Part shown: piece after piece, positions 49,516-57,671 of the stretch
Layout: every line of letters begins with the position of its first letter
Numbering within the stretch: the stretch's first letter is position 1
Origin: JANSXG01 sp965652425
Lineage (GTDB): Bacteria; Planctomycetota; Phycisphaerae; Phycisphaerales; UBA1924
DNA: 64,000 bases
Direction of reading: 5' to 3'
Assembly (NCBI GenBank): GCA_965652425.1
Contig: CBFGVX010000003.1
Span: 6,603 to 70,602, forward strand
Position numbers and translations under genes: made by a program
Notes under the pieces: model-generated
Told to the model about the DNA's origin: nothing
What the model saw: the letters and a program-made list of their open reading frames with translations, nothing else
Database searches by the model: none

Positions 49516-49947
49516 TCAGTCCGGAACCACATTCACGCTCAGAGGCCACGACTCGGTCACCAGCACCGGCTCCTGCGTCAGCCCCCCATCGGTGGTGGCG
49601 GCGGTGACATTGTGGAAACGGATCAGCATGGTGTCCTTCTCAGGATCAACGATGATCTCGGCACGCTCGGCGTGCATGAGCAGTTCCTGCTCACGCGCGC
49701 CGCCGATATCGAAGCGCACATCGAGCAGATCGAGCGTCTTTCGATCCACCTCACCCGCGGCGAGCCGACCGGATGAGCCGATCTCCACCTCGCCCTGCGC
49801 CGCCCGCATGGCAAATGCACGCTTCACCTCGCTGACGGTCCGGGTCTCCTCCGAACAGCCCGCCCCGACCAGCATCGCACCGCCCAGACCGATCGCCATC
49901 GCAGCGCGGATGAGCGGAGAGAATTCATGAGGGTTTTTGCCCGGCAT
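49516..49947 (-). CDS. Small predicted lipoprotein
   Basis: The 143-residue product has a signal sequence with a lipobox (AAMAIGLGGAMLVGAGC, Cys at about 30) and a beta-rich body (RFDIGGAREQELLMHAERAEIIVDPE, then MLIRFHNVTAATTDGG). The pattern resembles LptC-like or other beta-jellyroll carriers only loosely, so no function is claimed. The ATG at 49947 has GGAAGG about 7 nt upstream. It lies just downstream of the serine acetyltransferase gene (33 bp) on the same strand. Confidence 0.6.
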   Translation of the reverse strand: MPGKNPHEFSPLIRAAMAIGLGGAMLVGAGCSEETRTVSEVKRAFAMRAAQGEVEIGSSGRLAAGEVDRKTLDLLDVRFDIGGAREQELLMHAERAEIIVDPEKDTMLIRFHNVTAATTDGGLTQEPVLVTESWPLSVNVVPD

Positions 49948-49980
49948 ACGCACCTTCCGATCCGGTGCTCGCGGCACCCG

Positions 49981-50964
49981 TTACTTCAATCGGTCGCGCA
50001 CGGTCCGCAGCACAAGTTCGGGCTTCTCCTGGCGCACCAGACAGCCGGGAGGCACGCTCTCGGTGACGAACACCGAGCCGGCGATCACGCTGTCATCGCC
50101 GATCACGGTGTCGCCGCCGAGGATCACCGCCCCGGCGTAGATCGTGACGCGGTTTCCGATCGTCGGATGCCGCTTGGTGTCGCCGGTCCGCTTGAGCTGG
50201 CCGTTGGTGTCGAGCTCGAAGCTCGTCGCTCCGATGGTCACGCCCTGGTAGATCCGCACATGGTGGCCGATCTCGCTGGTCTGGCCGATGACCACCCCCG
50301 CGCCGTGGTCCACGAAGAAGGATTCGCCGATCCGGGCTCCGGGATGGATATCGATGCCGGTGCGTGAGTGGGACAGTTCCTGGATGATCCGGGGCAGCAG
50401 CGGCACCTTGAGGCGGTACAGCGCGTGGGCGATGCGGTGCGAGAAGATCGCGTCCACGCCGGGGTAGCAGAAGATCGTCTCGTCGGTGTGCAGGGCTGCG
50501 GGGTCGCCGTCGAAGGCCGCCTGCACATCCAAGGCCAGCAGACGCCGGATTTCCGGCAGTTCGTCCATGAACTCGGCGGCACAGGTCTTCGCCGCCCGGT
50601 CGCACTCGTGCGAGTCCAGACTGTCGGCGGTGTCGGTGTCGATGTGCTTCACATAGCGCAGCACCGCTCGGACCTGCTGCTCGACGGTGAGGTGGATCTT
50701 CGCGACCAGCTCCTGCACATGCAGTCGGAGGTTCTCGGCCGTCAGGCCGCGCCGGCGATAGAAGCCGGGGAACATCAGGTCTCGCAGGTCTTCCACCAGA
50801 CCCGAGACGGCGTCCCGATCGGGCAGGTGCGTCTTGAGCAGGTGCCGTGTCCGGGGCTCAGAGAGGATCGACTGGGTCAGCCGGTCGACGATGCCCGTGT
50901 CGGCGGGTCCGCCAGTCGCAATGCCTTGCAAATTGTGGGTGTTCGGGTCTTCGGTCGTGCTCAT
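49981..50964 (-). CDS. cysE: Serine O-acetyltransferase
   Basis: The 327-residue enzyme makes O-acetylserine for cysteine synthesis. The N-terminal helical domain (about residues 20-190) is long, as in the EpsC type. The C-terminal hexapeptide-repeat helix is clear: IDIHPGARIGESFFVDHGAGVVIGQTSEIG, then IYQGVTIGATSF, RHPTIGNRVTIYAGAVILG and DSVIAGSVFVTESVPPG. Catalytic His-rich HPGA and the HGAG motif are present. The ATG at 50964 begins the homologous part; the longer reading upstream is Pro/Arg-rich and not conserved in look. No cysK follows. Confidence 0.9.
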   Translation of the reverse strand: MSTTEDPNTHNLQGIATGGPADTGIVDRLTQSILSEPRTRHLLKTHLPDRDAVSGLVEDLRDLMFPGFYRRRGLTAENLRLHVQELVAKIHLTVEQQVRAVLRYVKHIDTDTADSLDSHECDRAAKTCAAEFMDELPEIRRLLALDVQAAFDGDPAALHTDETIFCYPGVDAIFSHRIAHALYRLKVPLLPRIIQELSHSRTGIDIHPGARIGESFFVDHGAGVVIGQTSEIGHHVRIYQGVTIGATSFELDTNGQLKRTGDTKRHPTIGNRVTIYAGAVILGGDTVIGDDSVIAGSVFVTESVPPGCLVRQEKPELVLRTVRDRLK

Positions 50965-51424
50965 GAACGGGATTTCGGTGTTGGGCGAGGGCGAAAGCGG
51001 GAATGGGAGCCGGGGCCCCCGGGCCGACTGTGGAGAAAGCAATGCGATGGTCCCTTCGAACCATGTGGGTGCCCTTGCCCGGATCCCGGCCTTCCACTCG
51101 TCGGAGGCCTGGCCTTCGCCCGGGCGATTCGTATGCAGGGCTCCCGGATGCACTACAAGGGAAAAGCATTGGGTCCACAGTCGGCCCGGAACGGGTCCGG
51201 GCCTTGGCCTCGGCACGGTGCCGCGAGCCGCTCGGAGACTAGCACCGATGGCCCGCCCAAGCGAACGGCGGCGCTGGCTTGCGGATCAAATTGTAGGTCG
51301 CCGTATGTTCGGGTCGATGGACGAGTTTCGATCACCGGGGAACCGGGGGGCGTTCTGCCCGTCCAATTCCTGATATCCGATGGCGGAGCGGGGAGACCGA
51401 GTTCGGGATTTGTCTGAAACGGCT

Positions 51425-51453
51425 TTGACGCTCGGACCGCTCGCCGCTACAAA
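51425..51453 (+). promoter_or_regulatory. Sigma-70-type promoter for the small lipoprotein gene
   Basis: TTGACG (51425-51430) and TACAAA (51448-51453) are 17 bp apart. The start would fall near 51460, which leaves a short leader with AGGAG 8 nt before the ATG at 51479. Confidence 0.65.
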
Positions 51454-51478
51454 CTAGCCAACCGTTCAGGAGTATGTC

Positions 51479-51757
51479 ATGCGGAAATCCACTGTTGTTG
51501 CTCGTGTCGCCGCCCTCGCCGGATCGTGCGCCCTGTCGTTCATGCTGGTCGGATGCACCCCCAGCTCTGACGCTCGCCACGCCGAGTTCCTCGGCAACCC
51601 CACCCCCGATATTGATGGCATGGCCATCACGCGCAGCGAGGTCAGCAACCGTCACGCGCTGATCTACGACACCAACTTCCGCAAGATGAACCACGAGCTC
51701 GGCAAGGTCTTCTTCACGGACCGGCCGATGCGCGGCGAGTACCCGATCCCCTACTGA
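51479..51757 (+). CDS. Small lipoprotein, 92 residues
   Basis: The product has an N-terminal signal sequence with lipobox FMLVGC (Cys at residue 26) and a mature part of 67 residues with Asn/Thr/Arg and a conserved-looking end (HALIYDTNFRKMNHELGKVFFTD, then PMRGEYPIPY). Promoter, AGGAG ribosome site and terminator are all well placed, which is strong evidence for a real, well-expressed gene. I recognise no family. Confidence 0.75.
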   Translation: MRKSTVVARVAALAGSCALSFMLVGCTPSSDARHAEFLGNPTPDIDGMAITRSEVSNRHALIYDTNFRKMNHELGKVFFTDRPMRGEYPIPY

Positions 51758-51837
51758 TCGCTCGCACGCCTGAGCCCGCCGTTCGCGAGCACGATCGCGA
51801 TACCCTCGGTGGGCGAGGCAGGTTCTGATGTATTGTG

Positions 51838-51867
51838 GATCGGTCGGCACCGCCGACCGATCTTTTT
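51838..51867 (+). terminator. Strong Rho-independent terminator after the small lipoprotein gene
   Basis: GATCGGTCGGC (51838-51848) pairs perfectly with GCCGACCGATC (51852-51862) around ACC, followed by five T (51863-51867). It lies 80 bp after the stop codon. Confidence 0.85.
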
Positions 51868-51903
51868 CTGCGCTCACCTCGCGTGCCGGATGACTCTTCC
51901 CGT

Positions 51904-53352
51904 ATGCCTTCGGCTTTCCCTACCTTTTCGCGCATCCGCCACCGCTTCAGCCCGCAGTCGCTGCCGATAATGAGCAGGCGCGCCTACTCGTGGGAGCTGC
52001 GCAGCGTGTGCTTCCTGCCGTTCGCGCTGGCGTGCGTCGAGGGCGGTGTGATCGGAACGATCGCGCGCAAGGCGTTCGACGCGGGCGATCTGGTCATCGC
52101 GATCCTCGCCGCGGCACCGGCGCTCTCGAACATCACCTCGCTCCTGTGGACACGCCTGTTCCACGGGCGGAACCGCGTACGCGCGATCCTGATGCTCCAG
52201 GCGATCATCCTGCTCTGCGTGGGCTCGATCGCGTTCGCCCCGATCTCGGCGCGCGGCACGGCCATGATCGTCGTGTCGGTCCTGATCGCGCGGTTCGCGA
52301 TGGCGGGCATCATCGTCGCACGCTCGGATGTCTGGCGCGCGAATTACCCGCGCACCGCGAGATCGCACGCGACCGGCAACCTGTCGATGGTGATGACGCT
52401 GATCATCGGGCTATCCGGGCTGCTGATCGGTCTGGTTATGGACCTCGAGCAGGCCCCCGCTCCCGTGCAGAGCGCGTTCCGCCCCGCCCTTGGTCTGGTG
52501 GGCATCGAGCCGGACAACACGGAGAGCGCGTTCCGCTTGTTCTACGGCTTCGCGATGATCGCGGGAATGGTCGGCATCTGGGCGTTCAGCCATGTCCGCT
52601 GGCGAGGAGGGCAATCGCAGGCCCGCACCGAGATCCGACAGCGCGAGTCCAAGGAGAACTCCGGCGGGCCGCTGGCGATGTACGGCGTACTCCGAGACGA
52701 CCGGATGTACCGACGGTACATGGGCGCGATGTTCCTTCTGGGCATCGCCAACATCGCCGCCATGCCCGTATTCATCATCGCGCTCGACGACAACAAGTTC
52801 GAATTGAACTACACGACCGCCCTGCTGCTCACGCATGTGATCCCGGTGCTGCTGCCGGTGCTGGTGATCCCGCTGTGGGCGCGCGTACTCGACCGGATGC
52901 ACATCGTGCAGTTCCGCACCTACCACTCGTGGTTCTTCATCGTCGCCAACGCCCTGACGGCGATCGGCTTCGCGATGGAGAGTCTCGCGATGCTCACCGC
53001 GGCTCGCATCATCCTGGGCGTGGCGTTCGGTGGCGGCATGCTCGCGTGGAACCTCGGCCACCACGACTTCGCCAGGCGCGAACTCGCCTCGGTCTACATG
53101 GGCATCCACGCCACGCTCACCGGCGTGCGCGGCGCGCTCGGCCCGTTCATCGGCGTGATTCTTTACGCCGGGATCTCGATTCCGGAGTGGACAGGGATCG
53201 ATGAAACAACAATGCCGCCGGTGGTGACCGGCGGCATCGGGGCGTGGACATTCGCCATCTTTGCCTGCTGCGGTGCGATCGGTGCCCTGCTGTTCTCGCG
53301 CCTGCTCAAAGACATGAGAACGCTCGGGGTGGCCGAGGCCCGCGACGGGTAG
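51904..53352 (+). CDS. Major facilitator superfamily-type membrane protein
   Basis: The 482-residue protein has about ten to twelve hydrophobic segments in two halves (SVCFLPFALACVEGGVIGTIA, VIAILAAAPALSNITSLLW, AILMLQAIILLCVGSIAF, then MFLLGIANIAAMPVFIIAL, HVIPVLLPVLVIPLW, WFFIVANALTAIGFAM, FIGVILYAGI). The conserved loop LLWTRLFHGRNRVRAIL between helices 2 and 3 matches the MFS motif A position. The polar middle loop (about residues 240-270) is typical. Substrate unknown. The start at ATG 51904 is the best guess; another ATG at 51970 is possible. It ends 6 bp before a convergent gene. Confidence 0.75.
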   Translation: MPSAFPTFSRIRHRFSPQSLPIMSRRAYSWELRSVCFLPFALACVEGGVIGTIARKAFDAGDLVIAILAAAPALSNITSLLWTRLFHGRNRVRAILMLQAIILLCVGSIAFAPISARGTAMIVVSVLIARFAMAGIIVARSDVWRANYPRTARSHATGNLSMVMTLIIGLSGLLIGLVMDLEQAPAPVQSAFRPALGLVGIEPDNTESAFRLFYGFAMIAGMVGIWAFSHVRWRGGQSQARTEIRQRESKENSGGPLAMYGVLRDDRMYRRYMGAMFLLGIANIAAMPVFIIALDDNKFELNYTTALLLTHVIPVLLPVLVIPLWARVLDRMHIVQFRTYHSWFFIVANALTAIGFAMESLAMLTAARIILGVAFGGGMLAWNLGHHDFARRELASVYMGIHATLTGVRGALGPFIGVILYAGISIPEWTGIDETTMPPVVTGGIGAWTFAIFACCGAIGALLFSRLLKDMRTLGVAEARDG

Positions 53353-53358
53353 AACGCC

Positions 53359-53814
53359 TCAGGACTTCTTGGAAGTCTTGCGGCCGCTCTTCTTGGTGGT
53401 CTTCTTGCGAGTCTTGGCCGGAGCCGAAGCGCCCGAAGCGGTGTACTGCCCGCGACCGACGCGCTTGAACCGCTTGTCGCGGATCAGGGCCTGGTTGACG
53501 ATCGTGCGGAAATTCGGCGAGGTGGTGATGTAACCGGCCTTCTGCACGGCGTCGGCGGCCTCGGTCACCGACATGGTCTTGCCGGTGAGCACGCCCACGA
53601 GCGCTTCGGGCAGGTTCGAGTCGTTGCGGGGACGGCGTCCGCCGCGAGCGCCGCCCGAGAGTCCGCCGATCGAAGCGATCTCGGCGTCGATCTCAGCGAG
53701 CTGCTTGACGAGCTTCTCGCGACGCTTCTGGAGCGACTTCGCGTGCTTCTCACGACGCTTGATCTCGCTCTGCAGCGCGGTGATGCTCATGTCGGTCAGA
53801 TCGGATTTGGCCAT
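53359..53814 (-). CDS. Small Lys-rich DNA-binding-like protein (coiled coil, winged helix, histone-like tail)
   Basis: The 151-residue protein has three parts: an N-terminal coiled coil (MSITALQSEIKRREKHAKSL, AEIDAEIASIGG), a middle segment that looks like a winged helix (LPEALVGVLTGKTMSVTEAADAVQKAGYITTSPNFRTIVNQAL...RFKRVGRGQY), and a Lys/Thr/Ser tail (KTRKKTTKKSGRKTSKKS) like histone H1 tails. The combination suggests a nucleoid protein or DNA-bridging factor, an inference. AAAGGAAC lies 8 nt before the ATG. It stands beside parB but is separated by 244 bp. Confidence 0.7.
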   Translation of the reverse strand: MAKSDLTDMSITALQSEIKRREKHAKSLQKRREKLVKQLAEIDAEIASIGGLSGGARGGRRPRNDSNLPEALVGVLTGKTMSVTEAADAVQKAGYITTSPNFRTIVNQALIRDKRFKRVGRGQYTASGASAPAKTRKKTTKKSGRKTSKKS

Positions 53815-53968
53815 TTCTGATGTTCCTTTAGAAGTTGCGCGATTGCTCAGTGCGATCGCTGTGCGGGGTTCCGTCGGCTTGCTGGTGACCGAACGGGCTT
53901 ATGGAACAAGCCGGGACGGGGATCGGACACCACGAAAGCTCACATGCGTGAGCGAAAAGCATAGAGCT

Positions 53969-53974
53969 GTTATA
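53969..53974 (-). promoter_or_regulatory. Possible -10 box for the Lys-rich protein gene
   Basis: TATAAC read on the minus strand, within an AT-rich patch, about 155 nt before the ATG at 53814. No clear -35 box. Confidence 0.3.
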
Positions 53975-54058
53975 TGAGAATTGCAACGCCGCAAGGACAG
54001 ATCCTCCTTGCGCGTCGTTCAATCCACTGCCATGAAACAACCAACCTCATTGCTCCAC

Positions 54059-55096
54059 TTAGGAGCTCGCGGCGATGTACCCCATCCGGTTCATCAGTCC
54101 GTCGAAGTGATCCAGATCGTAAAAATCGATCTCCAGCGTCCCCTTCAAACCATCCTTGGTACGAATACGCACCTTGGTCCCCAAATGATCGCCGATGCCC
54201 TTGGCCAGGTCGTCGATCGCCGCGGCGATCTGGCGCTCCTGCTCGTCTTTCTTCGGATCGGCCTTCCGTGCTGGCTTCTCGCCCTGAGAAGCGCAGATCG
54301 CCTCCAGCGCCCGGACCGTCTGGCCACGCTCGGCCGCCTCCGCCGCGATCCGGATCCGTTCCGGGCCGGGTGGCATCGAAAGGAGGGCTTTGGCGTGCCC
54401 CGTGGTCAGTCGACCCGCGGCGATGAGGCGGCAGATGTCTGGCTCAAGCGTCACTACCCGGATCAGGTTGGCGATCGTCGACCGATCGACGCCCACGCGG
54501 TCGGCGATCTCCGAATGGGTCAGCCCGAATTGCCTGGCGAGGTTCGCGTAGGCCTGACCTCGATCGATCGGGTTCAGATCCTCGCGCTGCACATTCTCGA
54601 TGATGGCCCATTCCGCGGACTGGCGGTCGTCAACTTCGTGAACAATCGCCGGGATCCGCTCGAGCCCGGCCAGCCGAGCCGCACGCCAGCGGCGTTCACC
54701 GGCGATCAGCTCGTATCGCGGGCCGGAGGCCAGTTCCACGCGCCGGACCGCGATGGGCTGCATCAGACCAGTTTCCCGGATCGAAACGACCAACCCGGCA
54801 AGTTCGCCCTCGTCGATCGCGCTGCGAGGTTGGAATCTGTTTGGTATAATATCGTTCAGCTTGAGATGGAGGATACGGTCCGAAGGGGTGAGGTCTGTTG
54901 CTCCTGCCACTTCGGGCTTGTTCTCAATCTGGGACGCCGCTCGTGAGTCCGCGGCCTCCGGTCGGGAGGGCTCGCTCCCCCCCTGCTTCACCTGACTCTG
55001 CTGTGCGGCGGGTTCGGGATCGGCCTGAACCGGCACCGGTTCGCCCATGAGACTGCTCAACCCTCTTCCGAGCCGCGGCTTTGCGTTCCGTGCCAT
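54059..55096 (-). CDS. parB: Chromosome partitioning protein ParB
   Basis: The 345-residue protein has a short basic N-terminus (RLGRGLSSLMGE), a linker of about 60 residues, then the ParB core: LKLNDIIPNRFQPRSAIDEGEL, the arginine patch GERRWRAARLAGL, VIIENVQREDLN-type box, and the helix-turn-helix YANLARQFGLTHSEIADRVGVDRSTIANLIR. The C-terminal dimer helix follows. ParB-CTP loads at parS sites and spreads. Two parS palindromes lie 412-696 bp upstream, in the divergent NUDIX region. GGAAGG lies 7 nt before the ATG at 55096; a longer reading extends into the intergenic region. ParA is not adjacent. Confidence 0.93.
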   Translation of the reverse strand: MARNAKPRLGRGLSSLMGEPVPVQADPEPAAQQSQVKQGGSEPSRPEAADSRAASQIENKPEVAGATDLTPSDRILHLKLNDIIPNRFQPRSAIDEGELAGLVVSIRETGLMQPIAVRRVELASGPRYELIAGERRWRAARLAGLERIPAIVHEVDDRQSAEWAIIENVQREDLNPIDRGQAYANLARQFGLTHSEIADRVGVDRSTIANLIRVVTLEPDICRLIAAGRLTTGHAKALLSMPPGPERIRIAAEAAERGQTVRALEAICASQGEKPARKADPKKDEQERQIAAAIDDLAKGIGDHLGTKVRIRTKDGLKGTLEIDFYDLDHFDGLMNRMGYIAASS

Positions 55097-55231
55097 CGCT
55101 GTACCTTCCATGGAGAAACAGTGGGGATCTGGTTGGCAGGGTACCGTCTCCGGATCGCGCTGAGAAGTGTCTGGGCCGATATCTCGTATGATTCGCGCGA
55201 AACCCATCGATTCTGACCTTCAGGAGCAGGC

Positions 55232-55738
55232 ATGAGCACCTCAGACCGACCACAGCCGAAGAAGATTGAGACGATCGCCCGTGGGGTGATGGCGTGCGGA
55301 TCGAAGGTTTTGCTCTGCCGCGACCGCAAGAGGGGGTATTTATACTTGCCCGGCGGGCATGTGGAGCCGGGTGAGTCCGCGGCCGACGCCTTGGCGAGAG
55401 AACTTGCCGAGGAAGCCGGCCTGACCAAGGTCCGGGTGGGGCCATGTGCGATGGTCACGGAACAGCGGTTTAAGCAGGGTGAGAAAGCGCGTCACGAGAT
55501 CAATCTGGTGTTCCATGTGGAACACGCCGCCCTTCCGGACGGGACCCCCCTGCCACTCGGCACCTCGGAGGCACAGGTGCAGGATGTGCCAAGCTTGGAA
55601 TCTCACATCGAGTTCGTCTGGATGGAGGCCGCGGCTCTTTCCGAAGTGGATCTGAGGCCGCTCAGCATGAAGGCCTGGCTGATGAGCGGCAGTACCGGGC
55701 TGGCTCGCCCGGCCTGGATGAGTCAGAGCGAGTGGTAG
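55232..55738 (+). CDS. NUDIX hydrolase
   Basis: The 168-residue protein carries the NUDIX box GHVEPGESAADALARELAEE followed by AGL (the G-x5-E-x7-REUxEExGU pattern is complete), in a fold starting ARGVMACGSKVLLCRDRKRGYLYLPGG. NUDIX enzymes hydrolyse nucleoside diphosphates linked to other groups; the substrate is not known. AGGAG lies 7 nt before the ATG. A parS-like palindrome (55508-55525) is embedded in codons for VFHVEH. Convergent with nothing; it is followed by the second parS and a kinase gene. Confidence 0.88.
   Translation: MSTSDRPQPKKIETIARGVMACGSKVLLCRDRKRGYLYLPGGHVEPGESAADALARELAEEAGLTKVRVGPCAMVTEQRFKQGEKARHEINLVFHVEHAALPDGTPLPLGTSEAQVQDVPSLESHIEFVWMEAAALSEVDLRPLSMKAWLMSGSTGLARPAWMSQSEW
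55508..55525. promoter_or_regulatory. parS-like site 1 (one mismatch) inside the NUDIX gene
   Basis: GTGTTCCATGTGGAACAC matches the parS core TGTTnCACGTGnAACA except at one central base (CATG for CACG). In its reading frame it encodes the residues VFHVEH. It lies 412 bp upstream of the parB start. Confidence 0.75.
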
Positions 55739-55774
55739 GGCGGTTCAGCCGCCAAATCTACCCAGCTTGGCGAA

Positions 55775-55792
55775 GTGTTCCACGTGGAACAC
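55775..55792. promoter_or_regulatory. parS site 2 (perfect palindrome) between NUDIX and kinase genes
   Basis: GTGTTCCACGTGGAACAC is a perfect 18-bp palindrome with the core TGTTCCACGTGGAACA, a recognised form of the bacterial parS site bound by ParB. It lies 267 bp from parS site 1. Read as codons it gives MFHVEH from a GTG, a misleading start that would add 44 residues to the kinase. Confidence 0.9.
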
Positions 55793-55906
55793 CCGCTCTG
55801 GAGTGCCGGAAAGCGGTCATTTCGAGACCGAAATCACCCGATATTCAGGACAGATTCGACTTTCTTGCCCGATTCACAGCCCGTCTGGTGGCTCGGAAAG
55901 GTATCC

Positions 55907-56821
55907 ATGCAGTTCTGCCTGACCCCATCACGCGCCCCAGTTGAACCGGCGGTGCCATCGTCTCACGCTTTGGAGGACGAAATCGCCGCCCTCCACAAGC
56001 AGATCGAAGACCTCGAAAGTGATCTTGCCCGTTCAGAGCGCCTCGCGACACTGGGTGCGATGTCCGGAGCCATCGCCCACGAATTCAACAACCTTCTGAC
56101 CCCCCTGCTCAATTACGCTGCGATGGCCCTGGCCCACCCCGAAGACGAGAGACTCACCCGAAAGGCGCTCGAGAAGACCATCCAGAGTGCAGAGCGGGCC
56201 TCTCAGGTTGCCGATGCTCTGCTCGGATCCCTACAGGAACAATCGGCATCTCCGGATGGGTGCCACCTTCGCGAGGCCGTGGAAAACGCGCTGACCGGTC
56301 TGGTCCGACCCCCGGTCGCTGATGGGATCGAAGTACTGATCGATATTTCCCACGACCTCAGGGTGGCGATCAGCCCGACGGATCTGAATCAGGTGCTGCT
56401 GAACCTGATCCTGAACGCCTGCGAAGCAATGCGCCCCGGACCGGGGACACTCGCCATTACCGCCGCGTGCTTGCCGGCACTTCGACTCGATCAGGGCCAC
56501 TTGAACAATGCGAACATAAGCCGTACAAATGTTGCTGGGAAAATTGTGCTTCGGATCGTTGATACCGGTCCTGGTATGACCGCCGATCTCGTCGAGCGGG
56601 TGTTCGATCCGCTGGTCACCACCAAACAGCGGGAGCCGGGGGCAAGGAAGCAGGGGGGTGGCAGCGGGCTTGGCCTCACCGTGTGCAAGCGGCTCATCCA
56701 GCGCGCGGGCGGCACCATCACCCTCCGATCCGAGCCCGGCATCGGTACATCGTTCTCCATCCATTTGCCAAGCTGCATCGCGAAGGAAAACGAGCAATCA
56801 GCAACCGTCATCGCGGCGTGA
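55907..56821 (+). CDS. Soluble sensor histidine kinase
   Basis: The 304-residue kinase has a short coiled coil (EDEIAALHKQIEDLESDLARSERLATLG), the phospho-accepting His58 in GAIAHEFNNLLTPLLNY, and a HATPase domain: N-box NLILNACEAM, G1 DTGPGMTADL, F-box ERVFDPLVTTK, G2 GSGLGLTVCKRLIQ. HEFNN-type kinases of this shape are usual partners for response regulators in two-component or NtrB-like systems. There is no membrane segment and no sensor domain apart from the coiled coil, and no response regulator beside it. GGAAAGG lies about 6 nt before the ATG at 55907; a GTG at 55775 inside parS is rejected. Confidence 0.85.
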   Translation: MQFCLTPSRAPVEPAVPSSHALEDEIAALHKQIEDLESDLARSERLATLGAMSGAIAHEFNNLLTPLLNYAAMALAHPEDERLTRKALEKTIQSAERASQVADALLGSLQEQSASPDGCHLREAVENALTGLVRPPVADGIEVLIDISHDLRVAISPTDLNQVLLNLILNACEAMRPGPGTLAITAACLPALRLDQGHLNNANISRTNVAGKIVLRIVDTGPGMTADLVERVFDPLVTTKQREPGARKQGGGSGLGLTVCKRLIQRAGGTITLRSEPGIGTSFSIHLPSCIAKENEQSATVIAA

Positions 56822-56876
56822 ATCATCCTTCACCTGTGATTCAGTGTGCGTTCAGAGCGGCTCCGTAGTGTTGTCA

Positions 56877-56887
56877 TGAACAGTTCA
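56877..56887. repeat. 11-bp palindrome TGAACAGTTCA
   Basis: It is followed directly by another inverted repeat and lies 54 bp before the YqjD-like gene; possibly an operator. Confidence 0.3.
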
Positions 56888-56903
56888 TTCACGGCATGAA
56901 TGA
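56885..56903. repeat. Inverted repeat TCATTCA-cggca-TGAATGA
   Basis: Two 7-bp arms around a 5-bp centre, 37 bp before the YqjD-like ATG and overlapping the palindrome at 56877-56887. It fits an operator or a leader hairpin. Confidence 0.35.
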
Positions 56904-56940
56904 CTGCCTCTCTACACGACGACACCAAAGGAGAACGACA

Positions 56941-57270
56941 ATGGGCAACCGCACAACACTTGACGATGTGAAGAGCGATTCGGAACTGCGGGCGGAAGTC
57001 GCGCAACTGCGGGAGGACCTCGCGGCGATCCGCGAGGACTTTCGGGGTGTGGCGAGCGAAGCGTTCCGCACAGGAAAGCAGAGTCTCCACAACGCGAGTG
57101 AAAGTCTCAAGTCCGCCGCGCACGACGCCGCCGAATGGTCATCGCAGACCGGGCGCGAAGCACTTCACAAAGCCGAAGACACGGTCAGCACGCACCCCTT
57201 CGCGAGCTTGGCTGCCGCCTTTGCTGGAGGCGCTCTTCTCGGGGCTTATCTCGGGCGCCACCGCTCGTGA
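56941..57270 (+). CDS. ElaB/YqjD/DUF883-like membrane-anchored protein
   Basis: The 109-residue protein has a polar coiled-coil start (DSELRAEVAQLREDLAAIREDF), an Ala/Ser helical middle (SLHNASESLKSAAHDAAEWSSQ), and a C-terminal membrane anchor with Gly-rich end (HPFASLAAAFAGGALLGAYLGRHRS). This is the layout of ElaB/YqjD/YgaM proteins, inner-membrane proteins that bind ribosomes in the stationary phase of E. coli. AAGGAG lies 8 nt before the ATG. The next gene begins 5 bp after its stop. Confidence 0.8.
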   Translation: MGNRTTLDDVKSDSELRAEVAQLREDLAAIREDFRGVASEAFRTGKQSLHNASESLKSAAHDAAEWSSQTGREALHKAEDTVSTHPFASLAAAFAGGALLGAYLGRHRS

Positions 57271-57274
57271 TGCC

Positions 57275-57586
57275 GTGAAGCCGCAACCGATCGCGCGGCT
57301 TCAGCAGTCAGCGAGCACCTTCATCGCGATGGAACGGCGCAAACTCGAACGGGCGGTGTACATCTCCGGTGTCACGCTCATCAACGCGTTCGCCTTCGTT
57401 CTCATCGCGATTGTTGGCCTGACGATGCTGCTGGTCGGTCTCGCCTTCTGGCTTGAACCGGCCATGGGCTCAGGGCCTGCATTCGCCCTGATCGGAGGCC
57501 TCGCATTGATCGCCGCATTGGCTGGCGGTTATATGGTCCACCGATTGGTGCTGCACCCTGACAATCAGCAGCAGCCACCCACCTGA
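57275..57586 (+). CDS. Phage-holin-superfamily (YqjE-like) membrane protein
   Basis: The 103-residue protein has a polar N-terminus (ARLQQSASTFIAMERRKLERAV) and two long hydrophobic helices (GVTLINAFAFVLIAIVGLTM and ALIGGLALIAALAGGYMVHR), the layout of holin-superfamily III / YqjE proteins. It follows a YqjD-like gene, the same order as yqjD-yqjE in E. coli. GTG at 57275 is taken as start because it is 5 bp past the upstream stop; the ATG at 57329 is the alternative. This is not evidence of a phage. Confidence 0.7.
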   Translation: MKPQPIARLQQSASTFIAMERRKLERAVYISGVTLINAFAFVLIAIVGLTMLLVGLAFWLEPAMGSGPAFALIGGLALIAALAGGYMVHRLVLHPDNQQQPPT

Positions 57587-57611
57587 CCCGGTTAGGACCA
57601 GATGGAAACGC

Positions 57612-57642
57612 AAAGACGCCGACTCATTGAGTCGGCGTCTTT
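57612..57642. terminator. Bidirectional terminator with perfect 15-bp stem
   Basis: AAAGACGCCGACTCA (57612-57626) and TGAGTCGGCGTCTTT (57628-57642) form a near-complete palindrome. It separates the plus-strand YqjE-like gene from the minus-strand PEP-CTERM-like gene. Confidence 0.85.
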
Positions 57643-57671
57643 GTCATTGCCGGGTTGTGCCGCGATCGCGT

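Noticed and set aside
55775..55906. Start of the histidine kinase at the GTG inside parS (MFHVEH)
   Set aside because: The residues encoded by parS and the following stretch have no resemblance to kinase sequence, and the ATG at 55907 has a ribosome site.
57275..57586. Prophage remnant because of a holin-like protein
   Set aside because: The gene sits beside a YqjD-like gene in the usual yqjD-yqjE order; no other phage gene is present.
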